A program made the translations under genes and the position numbers. Shown here piece by piece: positions 20,901 through 31,209 of a stretch of DNA of 64,000 nt (the first letter of the stretch is position 1; every line of letters starts with the position of its first letter). The DNA comes from Anticarsia gemmatalis (lineage: Eukaryota > Arthropoda > Insecta > Lepidoptera > Erebidae). Under the pieces are notes generated by a model. That model did not search any database, was not told the DNA's origin, and saw nothing but the letters and a program-made list of their open reading frames with translations. The DNA lies in the NCBI RefSeq assembly GCF_050436995.1, contig NC_134747.1, positions 3,231,501 through 3,295,500 on the forward strand, in the 5' to 3' direction.

Positions 20901-21240
20901 TAGAGCAGTGATAGCCGAGTGGTTTAAGTTGGCACCTCCCACGCAAGTGGTCGCAGGTTCGAATCCGAGGCAACACACCAATGACTTTTCGAAGTTATGT
21001 GTGTATTAGAAATAATAATCACGTGCTCCAACGGTGAAGGAAAACATCGTGAGGAAACCTTGCATACCTAAAAATTTGTTTAATACATTTATTGAGGGTA
21101 TGCAAAGTCCCCAACCCGCACTTGGCCAGCGTGGTGGACTCAAGGCCTAACCCCTCCCCCTCGTTTGGGAGGAGACCCTTGCCCTGCAGTGGGATAGATA
21201 TGGGTTATTATTAAAAAAAAAAAAAAAAGAAAAAAAAAAA
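20901..21240 (+). mobile_element. tRNA-derived SINE (family A), complete with poly-A
   Basis: Starts directly after the SINE-B tail. A box around GATAGCCGAGTGGTTTAAGT, B box GGTTCGAATCC (20956-20966), body GAAGTTATGTGTGTATTAG, CATCGTGAGGAAACCTTGCA, tail AACCCGCACTTGGCCAGCGT to TGCAGTGGGATAGATATGGG, and an A-rich tract at about 21212-21242. The intact poly-A suggests a young insertion. Confidence 0.9.
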
Positions 21241-21242
21241 AT

Positions 21243-22149
21243 ATTTTACAAAAAAATCCCTGTGTCACTTCTACACCGCGTCTAGATCATATTTTTCCAA
21301 CAGAATATTGACGGTATTTGTATAAATAAGCTACAAAATGTTATTCAAATAACTTAAATAACGATATCACAATAAATCTGTTTTAAACTCAATCAAAAAA
21401 TTGTATATTCTCTGTCTCTCTAAGCGTATGAGTGTGAGCAGGACAGACACAGATAGATATCCATTACAGAAGCCATGGAGCGGTTAATAAAACTCTCGAG
21501 GATTGTATTCATGGTCCACTGCAGCCACTAAGTAAATTCATTACAGGTTATTGTGTTTGAGAACCACTTATAGATATATCTTCATAGAAAAATTATTTAT
21601 TTAGATGCTAAGAGAAGAAGAAAGAGAGGAAATAACGTACATAATAGCTCAATTCTGCGAAAATTCCACTATATAGTTTTTAAACTAGCTTTTATTACGA
21701 AAATCAGTTCAGTGTTTTAATCATGAAAGCGTAAGAAGATTAGTAGGTAGTACAGGATTTCTTTGAAAAATAGGAAATCCGGGTTTCATGCAAATAACTT
21801 TGTTAGACAAAAAATGTACCTACGTTTCGACGGATTATCTTTTTACTTCGAATTGATTTTTTAATGTCCTATGTAAATAATATGTTATCGTTATCACTAC
21901 TTTATTGAGTACATTATTATGTATTTTCAAAGATGCTGATAAGAACCTGCTTACCCGATTTTTTTCGTATTATGACTTTTTCTTTATAAACGATTGCAAT
22001 CGTGCTTTAGTTTAAAGCAAAACTGGCGTATCTCTTGTTATCACCATTGACTACAGTTGATATTGCAAAAGTTATTTCACATTATCATTTTATCTAATAA
22101 TTTTAACAGCAGTAATTGCCAGTGGTATAAGTTGGCACGTCCAAAAATA
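21243..22149. other. Stretch with nothing recognised
   Basis: No gene or repeat recognised. Confidence 0.4.
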
Positions 22150-22379
22150 TTAGGTCGGGAAAAAGTCTTTTCGCATTATAGTATGTATGAACTTGTAATA
22201 AAATCATTTCTCTACACAATAAAGCTCGATATTTGGTACCTCACGAGCTCACTGAAAGAAACCTAATGAACCGTGTACTCATTTATGATTCTTAAAGCCA
22301 AAGAGATTTTATTACAAGTTCATACATACTTATAGTATGTATGAAAAGAAAATGCGAAAAGACTTTTTCCCCGAGCTAA
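22150..22379. mobile_element. mariner-like MITE, 230 bp
   Basis: Second copy of 5052-5265. TTAGGTCGGGAAAAAGTCTT and its inverted partner near 22350-22379, TA on both sides (22148-22149, 22380-22381). Differs by an about 20-base insertion, TTATAGTATGTATGAAAAGA, close to the right end, apparently a partial repeat of the adjacent sequence. Confidence 0.85.
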
Positions 22380-23718
22380 TATTACACACGTTCCGATCGC
22401 GCCGTAAAACGTCTGTCTGCTTGGTTTTGGCTATCTCTCTAGGTCCTTCTCCAGTACAAATACTTAGTAAGTACTGTGTTAAAGAAGGCTTTCAGCCATC
22501 GACCTCGCCTACAACAAAAATCAACACCGAAATCTACAATTACTGAAATTAAAACGACAAAAATAGAACACAATATCAGAATACCACCAAAAAAACGTCT
22601 TGAATTCCCATAAATCACTGCATTATGTTCCTAGGGTGGGAATCTAAAAGATTTTAATTACTTCGTCCTACCGAAACGTTAATCAAACGGGTATTAACGT
22701 TATAAAAAGCAAAAATTTCTTTGTGACGCTAAATTTCTTTAATCTTCACCATCGCATAGAAATTTGATTAATAATACCCCTGTTTGGTGACCGTGAAAAA
22801 AAAATTTTGTTTTACGACACTTTTTTAAAGGTGGTCTTTTTTTAAAGCGTTCGAAATTGTCATGGGGGTTGCGAAAAGTAAGGCGAAGGGATTTTTGGTA
22901 GAAGATAAGATAAATATCATTTAAGGTGTTGGTATTTGCGTAAAAATGTTGTTAATTAGCGTTTTGTTAGTAGCTATTGCAATAACTAAATTTAATTAGT
23001 ACGTTATGAATTGGACAACAATAAACAATAACGTTCCCACGTTTAACTGTGTAGTATTCCTAGAACAACCCTTGTCAAAACTTATATATTTAATAAACCA
23101 AATAAGAAAAATAATGATGACAAGAACTGTATTATAGAATTGTAATTACATCAATAAAATATTCAGATACATAGAAAAAGTTAGATATCATATTTTGGCA
23201 AAAACTACAAAAAAAGGAACTACGTGTATCGCGTCATTTTTTTTTCAAATTTAACATAACAAGAGAGGGACCATTGCTCAGCAGTGGGACACAGCAACAG
23301 GCTAAACAAAAAAATACATAATACAAACATACTGTGCCTGATATGAAAAGATTTTCAATAAAAACTTACCAGCAAATTCTCTAAACTATATCGTGGGCTA
23401 AAAGAAAAGTTCACTAGCTTTTTAATTAAAACAAAGTTATTGTCGGTTAGATAGGCAAAGGCATTTTTATGTACAGCCTGCGACAGGTGCGCTATCTACC
23501 GGCGCGCGTTTGTAAAATATTTTCAGGAATTGTTATTAAGTTTTTTTATGGCTTTGTTGATATTTTTGGTTGTCATTTGGCTTGTATTTTGCCCTTATTT
23601 TAAGCTGGCTTTTGCCCGCGACTCCGTCTACGTGGATCATAGTTAAAGGCGAATGCTCTTTCTAAGATATATGTTGATTTATAAAAGCTCTCGAAAGTCG
23701 ATCTCGATTAAACATGCA
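22380..23718. repeat. AT-rich stretch; only small repeat scraps
   Basis: A SINE-A tail scrap (CTCAGCAGTGGGACACA) lies at 23273-23293, and an RTE-like start (CCCGCGACTCCGTCTACGTG) at 23617-23636. Nothing else recognised. Confidence 0.45.
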
Positions 23719-23890
23719 ACTGCCTCCGTGGCGCAGTGGTTTAGGTCGCCACGCCAATACCATTGCGTCGGGGGTCGTGGGTTCGATTCCAACACGGAGC
23801 AATTACGAGCACGGAGCAACTTGTGCGATCCACAAATAATTGTTTCGGATCTGTAAGATCCTGCTTCCGGTCTGGTTGTGATTAGATTAA
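23719..23890 (+). mobile_element. tRNA-derived SINE (family C)
   Basis: Head CCTCCGTGGCGCAGTGGTTT (A box), B box GGGTTCGATTCC (23779-23790), then ACACGGAGCAA and CCGGTCTGGTTGTGAT. The 67-codon frame at 23653-23856 is SINE translation. Tail truncated relative to 36140-36366. Confidence 0.85.
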
Positions 23891-25309
23891 TAATTAATAT
23901 ATTATTGCTTTTTTATCTTATTACTCTGTCAGCTACAATAATTATTATTTGTGGCATAATTTACACTCGAAACCGTCATAGCGATGAATATACTTAGTTA
24001 CGCAAGTGTAGTAACACACCTGCCGAACTTTTCGCTGCTACGGGTTCAGCCCTACGCAGAACACGGATGAAACTCCTTCTTTGTGATTCAAGTAACACCT
24101 CCAGCGCGTTGAATCGAACGTTCGACGCCGAGCCTTGCGCAGGTGTGGCACTGTCGAGGGAATAAAAAAATCTATTTACAAATATTACTACGATATATAT
24201 AAATCAAAAACTATAGTATTTCTAATCTCCTTTAACACGTAAAACATACGACACAACATACATCAAAGTAATTCCATCACAAATCTTCGAGTTGGCAAAA
24301 ATCGAGCACTCATATAATATTGGGGAAAAATTTGGTAATAACAGATAAGTAAGGCGTAATCCACGATATTGGACGGGATTCGTTAAGCGTGACTGATCTC
24401 TGTCGGACAGACTTATGTGCTTACATATTTGAGAATACTAACCTTTTTTGTTCGGTGAAATTAAAAGATTATATCATCTCGTCTTTAGGAACAATATTTT
24501 TTATTTTAAATTATTTCGTCATAATTTTGGGGTACGATATTGATTAGGTTTGTTTCATATTATGTTCTTTTTGCGTAAACAATTGTAAATAAAGGGCTGA
24601 TCTTATATAAAAAAAACTCGTCTGGTCTCTGCCTGCCCCTATGGGAAGAAGTCATGGTTTTATATAAGTAAGCATTAACTTAAAAAAGGTATACTCTTAG
24701 TCATATTTTTTATGTCGATTATAAATCTGACATCGCCAGACCAAATTGCTATTTTCTATATACAAAAACTGTATTAACCCAAAAGCTCTTGTTCCTTTAC
24801 AAGGCAGGTTCCAAAAATTTAAGTTTTCTTTAAAATAATATCATAACCTTACTATAGAGCAATGACTCAAGAGTCAATCAATCGAGACCTCAAAGTGACC
24901 CACAAAGAGGGTCCAATAAAAAGGGATTTTAAAACACTAATAAAATCTGTTGCATCAAAGAATATCGGACAAAGAATAATTGAGTTGTGAAAGTGCTGAA
25001 TGGCGTCGTAAAATCACAAGGATCGAGCTCACCGCGCTTGGGAACTTGAGGTTTTTAAATATACTGGAATACATTTTGGTTTAAAACGCTAGTGAATAGT
25101 TAATGTTTAAAAAGTATTACGCCTTAGGCGAGGTGTATTACAAGATATGACTTCGTCTAAACCTGTGGGTACTCCTACATTTAGCTGCAGTTTTGCTCAT
25201 TAAAAGTATTAGAGGGTGAGCCTGTTACCAAGATTTGGTACTATTGAGATTAGTACTAGTTACTAATAGACACTAAAAGTGAAATAATAAACAATTTTAT
25301 TCAGGAAAC
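23891..25309. other. Mostly unrecognised; GC-rich block at 24000-24165
   Basis: The block 24000-24165 reads on the minus strand as GGCGTCGAACGTTCGATTC, AAGAAGGAGTTTCATCCGTG and AGGGCTGAACCCGTAGCAGC. It has the look of a SINE or other dispersed repeat of unknown family. The rest shows nothing. Confidence 0.35.
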
Positions 25310-25533
25310 TTACCAAGGTATTAGCATGCGCCCTCCACGCTAGTGGTCAAGGCAACACCACAAAGTATTATTTGATCACTTGTTCTAACGGTAAAAAAAA
25401 ACTTTATGTAGAAACTACACGTATCGGAGAGTTCTTTACAACCTCTCGTAGGAGAATGCAGTCTCTAACCCCACCTTGGACAGCCTGGTAGGCTCAAGGC
25501 CTCATTTGAGACAAGACCTTTGTTCAGGATTAG
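25310..25533 (+). repeat. Degenerate SINE (family A)
   Basis: Eroded tRNA-like head (CCCTCCACGCTAGTGGTCAA), mid-body CTTGTTCTAACGGTAAAA, tail CTAACCCCACCTTGGACAGC and GGTAGGCTCAAGGCCTCATT. The order matches 20901-21240. Confidence 0.6.
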
Positions 25534-25868
25534 GATAAAAATAAATATTTGCAGCGTTAAATGAATGCAGCGTTACCTTCCAATATAAGTGTCCGTATAA
25601 CCCACAAGGTTGTTAAATAATGCCCTATTGTAATCGAGTTGACGTTTCATCCCTCACGACCCCCACCGGTTATTAATCGATTCTTTACTACACCAAAATT
25701 ATATCGAGATGCGATAAACCTGTAATATTTTTGTAAACGTGTTTTTTACCTTTAAATATATTGTAGTAAGTTTTACAGGTGTTTTCATAGAAAACAGATG
25801 TATTATATCTTTTCGTGATTTTATGTCTTGTCTCTCATCTAGTCGTACAAATTAGTCAATGTTTGTTT
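25534..25868. other. Stretch with nothing recognised
   Basis: No gene or repeat recognised. Confidence 0.4.
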
Positions 25869-26107
25869 GTCGTATGGTTAGTGGTCAACCTAGTGTCAAA
25901 GTTGTTCAAGCCGCCCGAGAGGCCTTTGACATGGCTTAACCACTGTTATCTTAGTAGACAACAGCCGGGACCGACTTTTAACGTGCCCTCCGAAGCACGG
26001 AGACGCCCAGCTCAAATACCACTATACGGTCACCCATCTTTAGAATGACCGCGGCAACGGTTGCTTAACCCACAGATCATTTACCGACCGATGAGCGCAA
26101 CTGGCTA
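25869..26107 (-). mobile_element. 5S-rRNA-like SINE, minus strand
   Basis: Minus-strand copy of the element at 28123-28368. The head contains GGTTAAGCAACCGTTG and GATGGGTGACCGTA, which line up with the internal control region of 5S rRNA. The body has CTCCGTGCTTCGGAGGGCAC, and the 3' end is GACCACTAACCATACG. The 77-codon plus-strand frame over it is an artefact. Confidence 0.7.
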
Positions 26108-26809
26108 TGGTCGCTTCAATTGTACAGTCGTGTTTAGAAAGCATAATTTGTTACTATATTTGAAACTTGCTGTCCCGAATTCCGCTTAATTGTAAAACGT
26201 AAAAAAAAGAATAACACGAGTAATATGGGCTTAGACTTAGGAAAATATCAGACTATATCTTTACCCGGATTTAATAGACTCTCCTTCAATTAGATGAGAC
26301 AAAAATTGTCAATAGTGAAATGAGACTGTACATTATTGGCTTCTACCTATACCTTGGGGTCAAACCGGCATGATGTTAAAAAAATATCTCATGTAACTCT
26401 ATAAATATTTGAAGGACCAAACTTAAAGTACAAAAAGAAAATTACATAAAAAACCTTTTTATAACTTCGCTTTATGTTCCAAAGTTAGTTTTTAAGGGTC
26501 GTCGAAATTGTGCCTAGTCTGAAATATTGTTTAATCGATCGACTGTCACTCTCATGTGAACAAACTTCTTGACAAGTAAAAGTGCTAAAAAGTTAGAAGA
26601 GCGCTGGAACTAATTGCTGTTTTTAACGACTTAGTTAATATTTTTCTACTAGGTGCCTTATAAGGTGGTTGAGATAATACGTACTTTTTGCAAGCAGTCC
26701 TAGTTTTCCTATAATGCTCTATACAGCCCTTTCGTAACTATTCGATTAATATAACAACTATCATGATTGCCTTTTTAACTTAAAATCTTATATACCTCTA
26801 TAAAATTTC
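26108..26809. other. Stretch with nothing recognised
   Basis: No gene or repeat recognised. Confidence 0.4.
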
Positions 26810-26958
26810 CATGTCACAATGTTAGTTACCGTACTCCTCCGAAATAGCTTGATCGATTCCCATGAAATTTGAGAATCGGCCAACATCTATTTTTCATACC
26901 CTTCAATAACACATTTTTTTAATTTATATGGCATAACAACGTTTGCCCGGTCAGCTAG
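26810..26958 (+). repeat. Fragment ending in a Helitron-like CTAG terminus
   Basis: Contains CTTGATCGATTCCCATGAAA and ends GTTTGCCCGGTCAGCTAG followed by T. It resembles the 3' end of a different lepidopteran Helitron family. The 5' end is not defined. Confidence 0.4.
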
Positions 26959-27224
26959 TAATTTGTAAAATTTAGCCCTATTGTCACTGAAGCAGTGATT
27001 CCTTTTTAAAAAAATGACATGAATGAGCAACAATTCAGCAAACTTACATAAAAATCATGCGCTCTGTGAATACGGCATGGTGAGGAATAAATCATATCAA
27101 GGGCTTCACGAAGCGATGAAACATTTAGCGTCGTTTACATTCGTGAGATGTGTTAGGCTTAGAATATAACGTACGTAATGGCGCCATTTCACTTGGTCAT
27201 GAACCAGAATTCGATATTTTTAAT

Positions 27225-27315
27225 ATTTTTATGTGTCCCACTGCTGGGCAAAGGCCTTCCAATGCTGTGTGTCTTGTGCCATACTCCGCCACGATGGACC
27301 CGCAAATGCCAAATT
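27225..27315 (-). repeat. SINE-tail fragment
   Basis: TGTCCCACTGCTGGGCAAAG followed by GCCTTCCAATGC and CCACGATGGACCCGC. It is related to, but distinct from, the SINE-A tail. The overlapping open frames on both strands are artefacts. Confidence 0.5.
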
Positions 27316-27933
27316 CGATTACTAATGAAATATTTCAATAGTATAATTGCGGAAACCGGTTTGTTTGTTTGTCTGTATGTCTGCTTGTCTGTTATGGCGT
27401 CAAGGTAAAGGGTTAACCGATTTTTGTAACTCATGTCATAGATATAAATGAAGACACAACCAAACACAAGCATTTTTGAAAATCAACTACTAAGACGCTG
27501 AAAAATGAAGTATTATATTTTATACACGAGTGCAAGAGTACGCGAGTAGTAGTAGCAACTACATAAAAATAGTAAAAGGTTCTATTTACTTTCTTCCAAA
27601 AATAGTGAATGTTATCTTAAAAACCTTTCAGAAAACCACTTAGATTCCACTCCTTTTACTATCAAAATAAAGGCCAAATAATAACTCGCATTGTGTCCCG
27701 TCCTTACGAATGTTGTGAAAAATTAAGTGCCCTGTATTATTCAGACAACGCCAGTGTAAAAGGTTATGGTTTACAGTGCATATTGTATGAGTTACCTGTT
27801 TTTGTTGCGCCGGTGTGCCGCTGTTTTATTTTATGTCTTTCGGTTAAATCTGAGTAAGTTGTGGTCATTTTATTATGTTTATGACTGTGAAAATAAGAGA
27901 GTAATATGTTTCAGGTTAAGGTTTTAATATAAC
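27316..27933. other. Stretch with a short TTTG/TCTG repeat, otherwise nothing
   Basis: A simple TTTG/TCTG-rich run at about 27358-27392. No gene recognised. Confidence 0.4.
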
Positions 27934-28438
27934 TGCACGTTTGACGCAGTGGTTACCGTGGTCGCCTCGCCGCAATAACCGTAGCGCCGCGTGTGGCAGG
28001 TTCGAATCCCAACCGGGTCAAATATTGTGTGTTGAGCACGAGTATCTGATCTGTTCTGAGCCTGGTTGTAAATGTATTTGGGTGTATAAGTATGTTTATG
28101 AGTTATTTGGTTACCATAGTATAGCCAGTTGCGCTCACCGGTCGGTAAACGATCTGTGGGTTAAGCAACCCTTGGCGCGGTCACTCCATAGATGGGTGAT
28201 CGTATAGTGGTATTTGTACTGGGCGTCTCCGTGCTTCGGAGGGCACGTTAATAGTCGGTCCCGGATGTTATCTACAACGATAATAGTCATTAAGCCATGT
28301 CAGAGGCCTTCCGGCGGCCTGAACAACTTTGGCACTAGGTTGACCATTAACCATACGATAAGAAGAAGACCATAGTATAAGCTCTGATTAGTTTGGAATC
28401 AAATTACCGAGTGTCATATGTCATCCCTATTCTAAAAA
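27934..28438 (+). mobile_element. tRNA-derived SINE (family B) split by a 5S-like SINE
   Basis: Head GCACGTTTGACGCAGTGGTT, B box GGTTCGAATCC (27999-28009), body to TTGGTTACCATAGTAT (28107-28122). The rest of the SINE (AAGCTCTGATTAGTTTGGAA and tail) resumes at 28379 after a 246-base insertion. Confidence 0.85.
28123..28368 (+). mobile_element. 5S-rRNA-like SINE inserted in a tRNA SINE, 10-bp target duplication
   Basis: Flanked by the perfect direct repeat ACCATAGTAT (28113-28122 and 28369-28378). The head GGTTAAGCAACCCTTGGCGC to GATGGGTGATCGTA resembles the 5S rRNA internal promoter region (TTAAGCA...GGTTAGTACTTGGATGGGTGACCG). The 3' end is ACGATAAGAAGAAGA, a short (AAG)n tail. Precise duplication plus simple tail means L1/RTE-style retrotransposition. 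Another full copy is at 25869-26107 and a 3' fragment at 40215-40273. Confidence 0.8.
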
Positions 28439-28753
28439 TATATACCTAAGTAGAGAAACGTCTATGTTTCTGTCTGGTCTGAAGTGGTCTGTGCCTAAGA
28501 TGTTAGACGCAGTGTTTCTAACGTTATCTCTCGTTGAGGTAATCCTTTGATAACACTTACAACACGGAGTCTGATAATGGCCGCCTGGACTTGATAGACT
28601 ATTCTGTCTGTATGTAAGCTGGGAACATACAGGTCTTGATCAATAATGTAGGTCTTTAGATTTACTTTGACCATTGTATATTGTCTAGGATTTAAACTAA
28701 AGATAAAATACATATTTCTGTTTTTTTTTTATTTAACTAAATTACACCAATCA
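28439..28753. other. Stretch with nothing recognised
   Basis: Minus-strand frame 28495-28713 has no recognised motif. Confidence 0.4.
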
Positions 28754-28923
28754 GTACCGCGATTTTCTACTACTATCGACTAACTACAACCAAATAAGTT
28801 GAATTATTTTGTACGAAAATTTGATCAGCGCCTCTAGTGGGTGCCATGGAAACTATTTTTGAAGCTCATTTTAAGTGTCAAATTCTCGGGACTCTACAGT
28901 ACCGATCGAACCGGATCGTGGTA
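28754..28923 (+). mobile_element. MITE (180-bp family), diverged full copy
   Basis: TACCGCGATTTTCTACTACT to CGGATCGTGGTA with TA borders. The core TTGATCAGCGCCTCTAGTGG and AACTATTTTTGAAG is recognisable. Shares sub-family features with 1750-1885 and 39590-39715. Confidence 0.75.
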
Positions 28924-29042
28924 CAGCTTTACGTTGTTCTAGATGTTACAGTTTTTATCTAGTTACTTAAATCGTACCTACTAATATTGTAAATACGAAT
29001 GTTTAGGGGCATTTTGCACGATAAACTTCGGAATGGATTTTT

Positions 29043-29245
29043 AATTAGCACACACATAGACATAAACAAATCATACATTTATACACACTGTCGGCCAGTT
29101 TTAATAATCTGGCCGCCATTAGGTAATAAACTACATTCAAATTAGCACCCACTTGGACATAAGCAAATCATACAACAGTATACACTGTCGGCCAGTTTCA
29201 AAAACCTAGCCGCCATTAATAACCAACATTGACAAACTACATATC
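29043..29245 (+). repeat. Tandem repeat, two units of about 96 bp
   Basis: Unit 1 from 29043, unit 2 from 29139. Shared blocks: AATTAGCAC, AAATCATACA, CACTGTCGGCCAGTTT and GCCGCCATTA. Unit 1 holds a small hairpin GGCCAG...CTGGCC. A weak third copy may lie at 29528-29600, after the inserted MITE. Confidence 0.75.
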
Positions 29246-29315
29246 TATCCAAACGCAAGGGAAACAGCAAAAATATCATAAAAGCAATCCACTTAACGTC
29301 CCGAACGAATACGTA

Positions 29316-29522
29316 CAGTCAGCTCCAAAAGTCGCTTAACTACTTCATATTTCTAAAACCTTTTTGTTACTAAGCTTTAATAAATACTGAATATAATCAG
29401 GTAGAATGAGTTATAGTTGAACATTTTAATCAACGGCAAATGTTTTCTTGGTGGAATAATGTGCATGCAATATATAGGATTTCAAAAGATTGAAAATGTT
29501 CAACTACTTTTGGAGCTGACTG
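29316..29522. mobile_element. Tc1-like MITE, 207 bp
   Basis: Inverted ends CAGTCAGCTCCAAAAGT (17 bp perfect, then imperfect pairing), flanked by TA at 29314-29315 and 29523-29524. CAGT ends and TA target are typical of Tc1-like elements. No transposase. Confidence 0.9.
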
Positions 29523-30317
29523 TACGTGTATAACATAAATGTATAACGAATCATATTAATACACTCTCAGCCATCAAACCGATTAATTAATGGCAGATGA
29601 CGCCCAGAGGTTTATACCTTTAATTAATTTACTTTATATATTATGACAGTAGTATATAGTAGCTCACCTTTTCATGTATTGGTATTTTTACCTTATGTGA
29701 TATGGAATAAGGTAGTTATGAAGTGTTTTCGTTGATGTTTTTGCTTGTTGTAGTTAAGAAATACATATGTTTTGAGCGTAGACTGAGTATAGTAGGAACT
29801 ACATGACATGCGTGGCTCGTTTTCTCAATAAATTTAATACCAAGTTTTACTAAACTCGGACAAAAGTTACTAGTAGTAAACGTAACGTCATTAATAATTA
29901 ACTTAAACTTCCCTATCAATTGGAATATAAGTAGTAAGTTTTTAAGTGAACTTTATGTTTTTATGAGAAATAGATGTCTTTAAACCTAAGTTTTAAATTT
30001 TAACGGACATGGCCGCGACTGTCTGTTGCCTGTCAATGTACAACACGAAACGTTAAAACCATGAAACACTACCATAGCACTAAATAACATAGCTCTTCTC
30101 AACTTGATTATCCAAATTAATTCCAAGCACTAAACAGCAACATTTCAAAACATTTCACTCAACAAACTCAGTAATGCTTCTACTAAATATTCCCACAAAT
30201 ACGTATACTAGGTAATACCTGTACCTAGCTTACACGAGCTAAGTTATTAAGTAGCTGTAAGCACCTTGTATTGAGTGCACGCACGGATGTTAGACTCTAA
30301 GTTTGAGTTTAGTCTTA
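29523..30317. other. Stretch with nothing recognised
   Basis: Apart from the possible third tandem unit at 29528-29600 nothing is recognised. Confidence 0.4.
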
Positions 30318-30600
30318 GGGCGCGTTCCCACTATGTCGTGACAACAGATAATCGTGTAGTTTTAAGTGTCGTGGCTTATATGTTTAAATGGAGGTGTTCA
30401 CATATAGAACGACACGACTTACTGTCGTCTACGACATTTTTTGCAGTGACGACAGATTATCGTGACAGTGGGGACGGATAGATACGACAGTCACTAAACG
30501 ATAATTTTTTTTGACGACAAACAATCGTATAATGGGAACAGCTAGAGACGACAGTCGCCCAACGATAAATAAATCGTTACGACATAGTGGGAACGCGCCG
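30318..30600. mobile_element. PIF/Harbinger-like MITE, 283 bp
   Basis: The inverted ends share GGCGCGTTCCCACTATGTCG (21 bp perfect from the second base), with a TTA duplication on both sides (30315-30317, 30601-30603), the usual 3-bp target of PIF/Harbinger. The interior has four or more copies of a CGACAGT/AACGATAA-like motif. The 68-codon frame at 30275-30481 is an artefact. Confidence 0.8.
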
Positions 30601-31150
30601 TTAATGTTTGGTTCATTATAACCTGCTGCTAAATTTATGTGAAATACGAATGAATATTATTATGTTGTATGCTGATATTATTTACTTGTGACTTCATCTA
30701 TATAGTTCTTCATTGGCAATTTGCAGAGAAAGAATATTAATGCGGTTAGCAGTTAAAGTTAAGGTCCAACTTCTCCCTTATTTCAAGGAGAGACACAAAC
30801 TCATGGCGTATGTACGTATATTCAGAGTATTCTTTAAAAATGTGGTAGATTAATATAAGAAAATGTTTTTTTTAAATATTTCAATCCTGCTGCCCATTCT
30901 GTGAAAATGATGATGATGCTTAAAAAGTGATTTAGTTTATTTTTATCTAAGTACCTAATTATTTTATTTAAAGCAGTATGGAGCATACACGCAACACATT
31001 TTAGTTCAGTTAAATAAGCGTCTTGTACTGAAATCATGAACAGATTCTAACTCCTGAAAGTTAGGTGTTTAGTCTTTGACTAAATCTGAAGTTTAAGTAA
31101 GTTTGCACATTATGTAAATACGAGTAGTGATTGTTTTTATTATATTAATT
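30601..31150. other. Stretch with nothing recognised
   Basis: No gene or repeat recognised. Confidence 0.4.
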
Positions 31151-31209
31151 ATGCTTAAATGCTCTAAAATACTGACTATTAAAGTCAGTATTTTAGAGCA
31201 TTTAAGCAT
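31151..31209. repeat. Perfect 27-bp inverted repeat with 5-base loop
   Basis: The left arm 31151-31177 begins ATGCTTAAATGCTCTAAAAT and the right arm 31183-31209 is its exact reverse complement; loop ATTAA. A partial third copy of the arm (ATCAGTATTTTAGA) follows at about 31221-31234. No terminal features of a known element. Confidence 0.9.
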
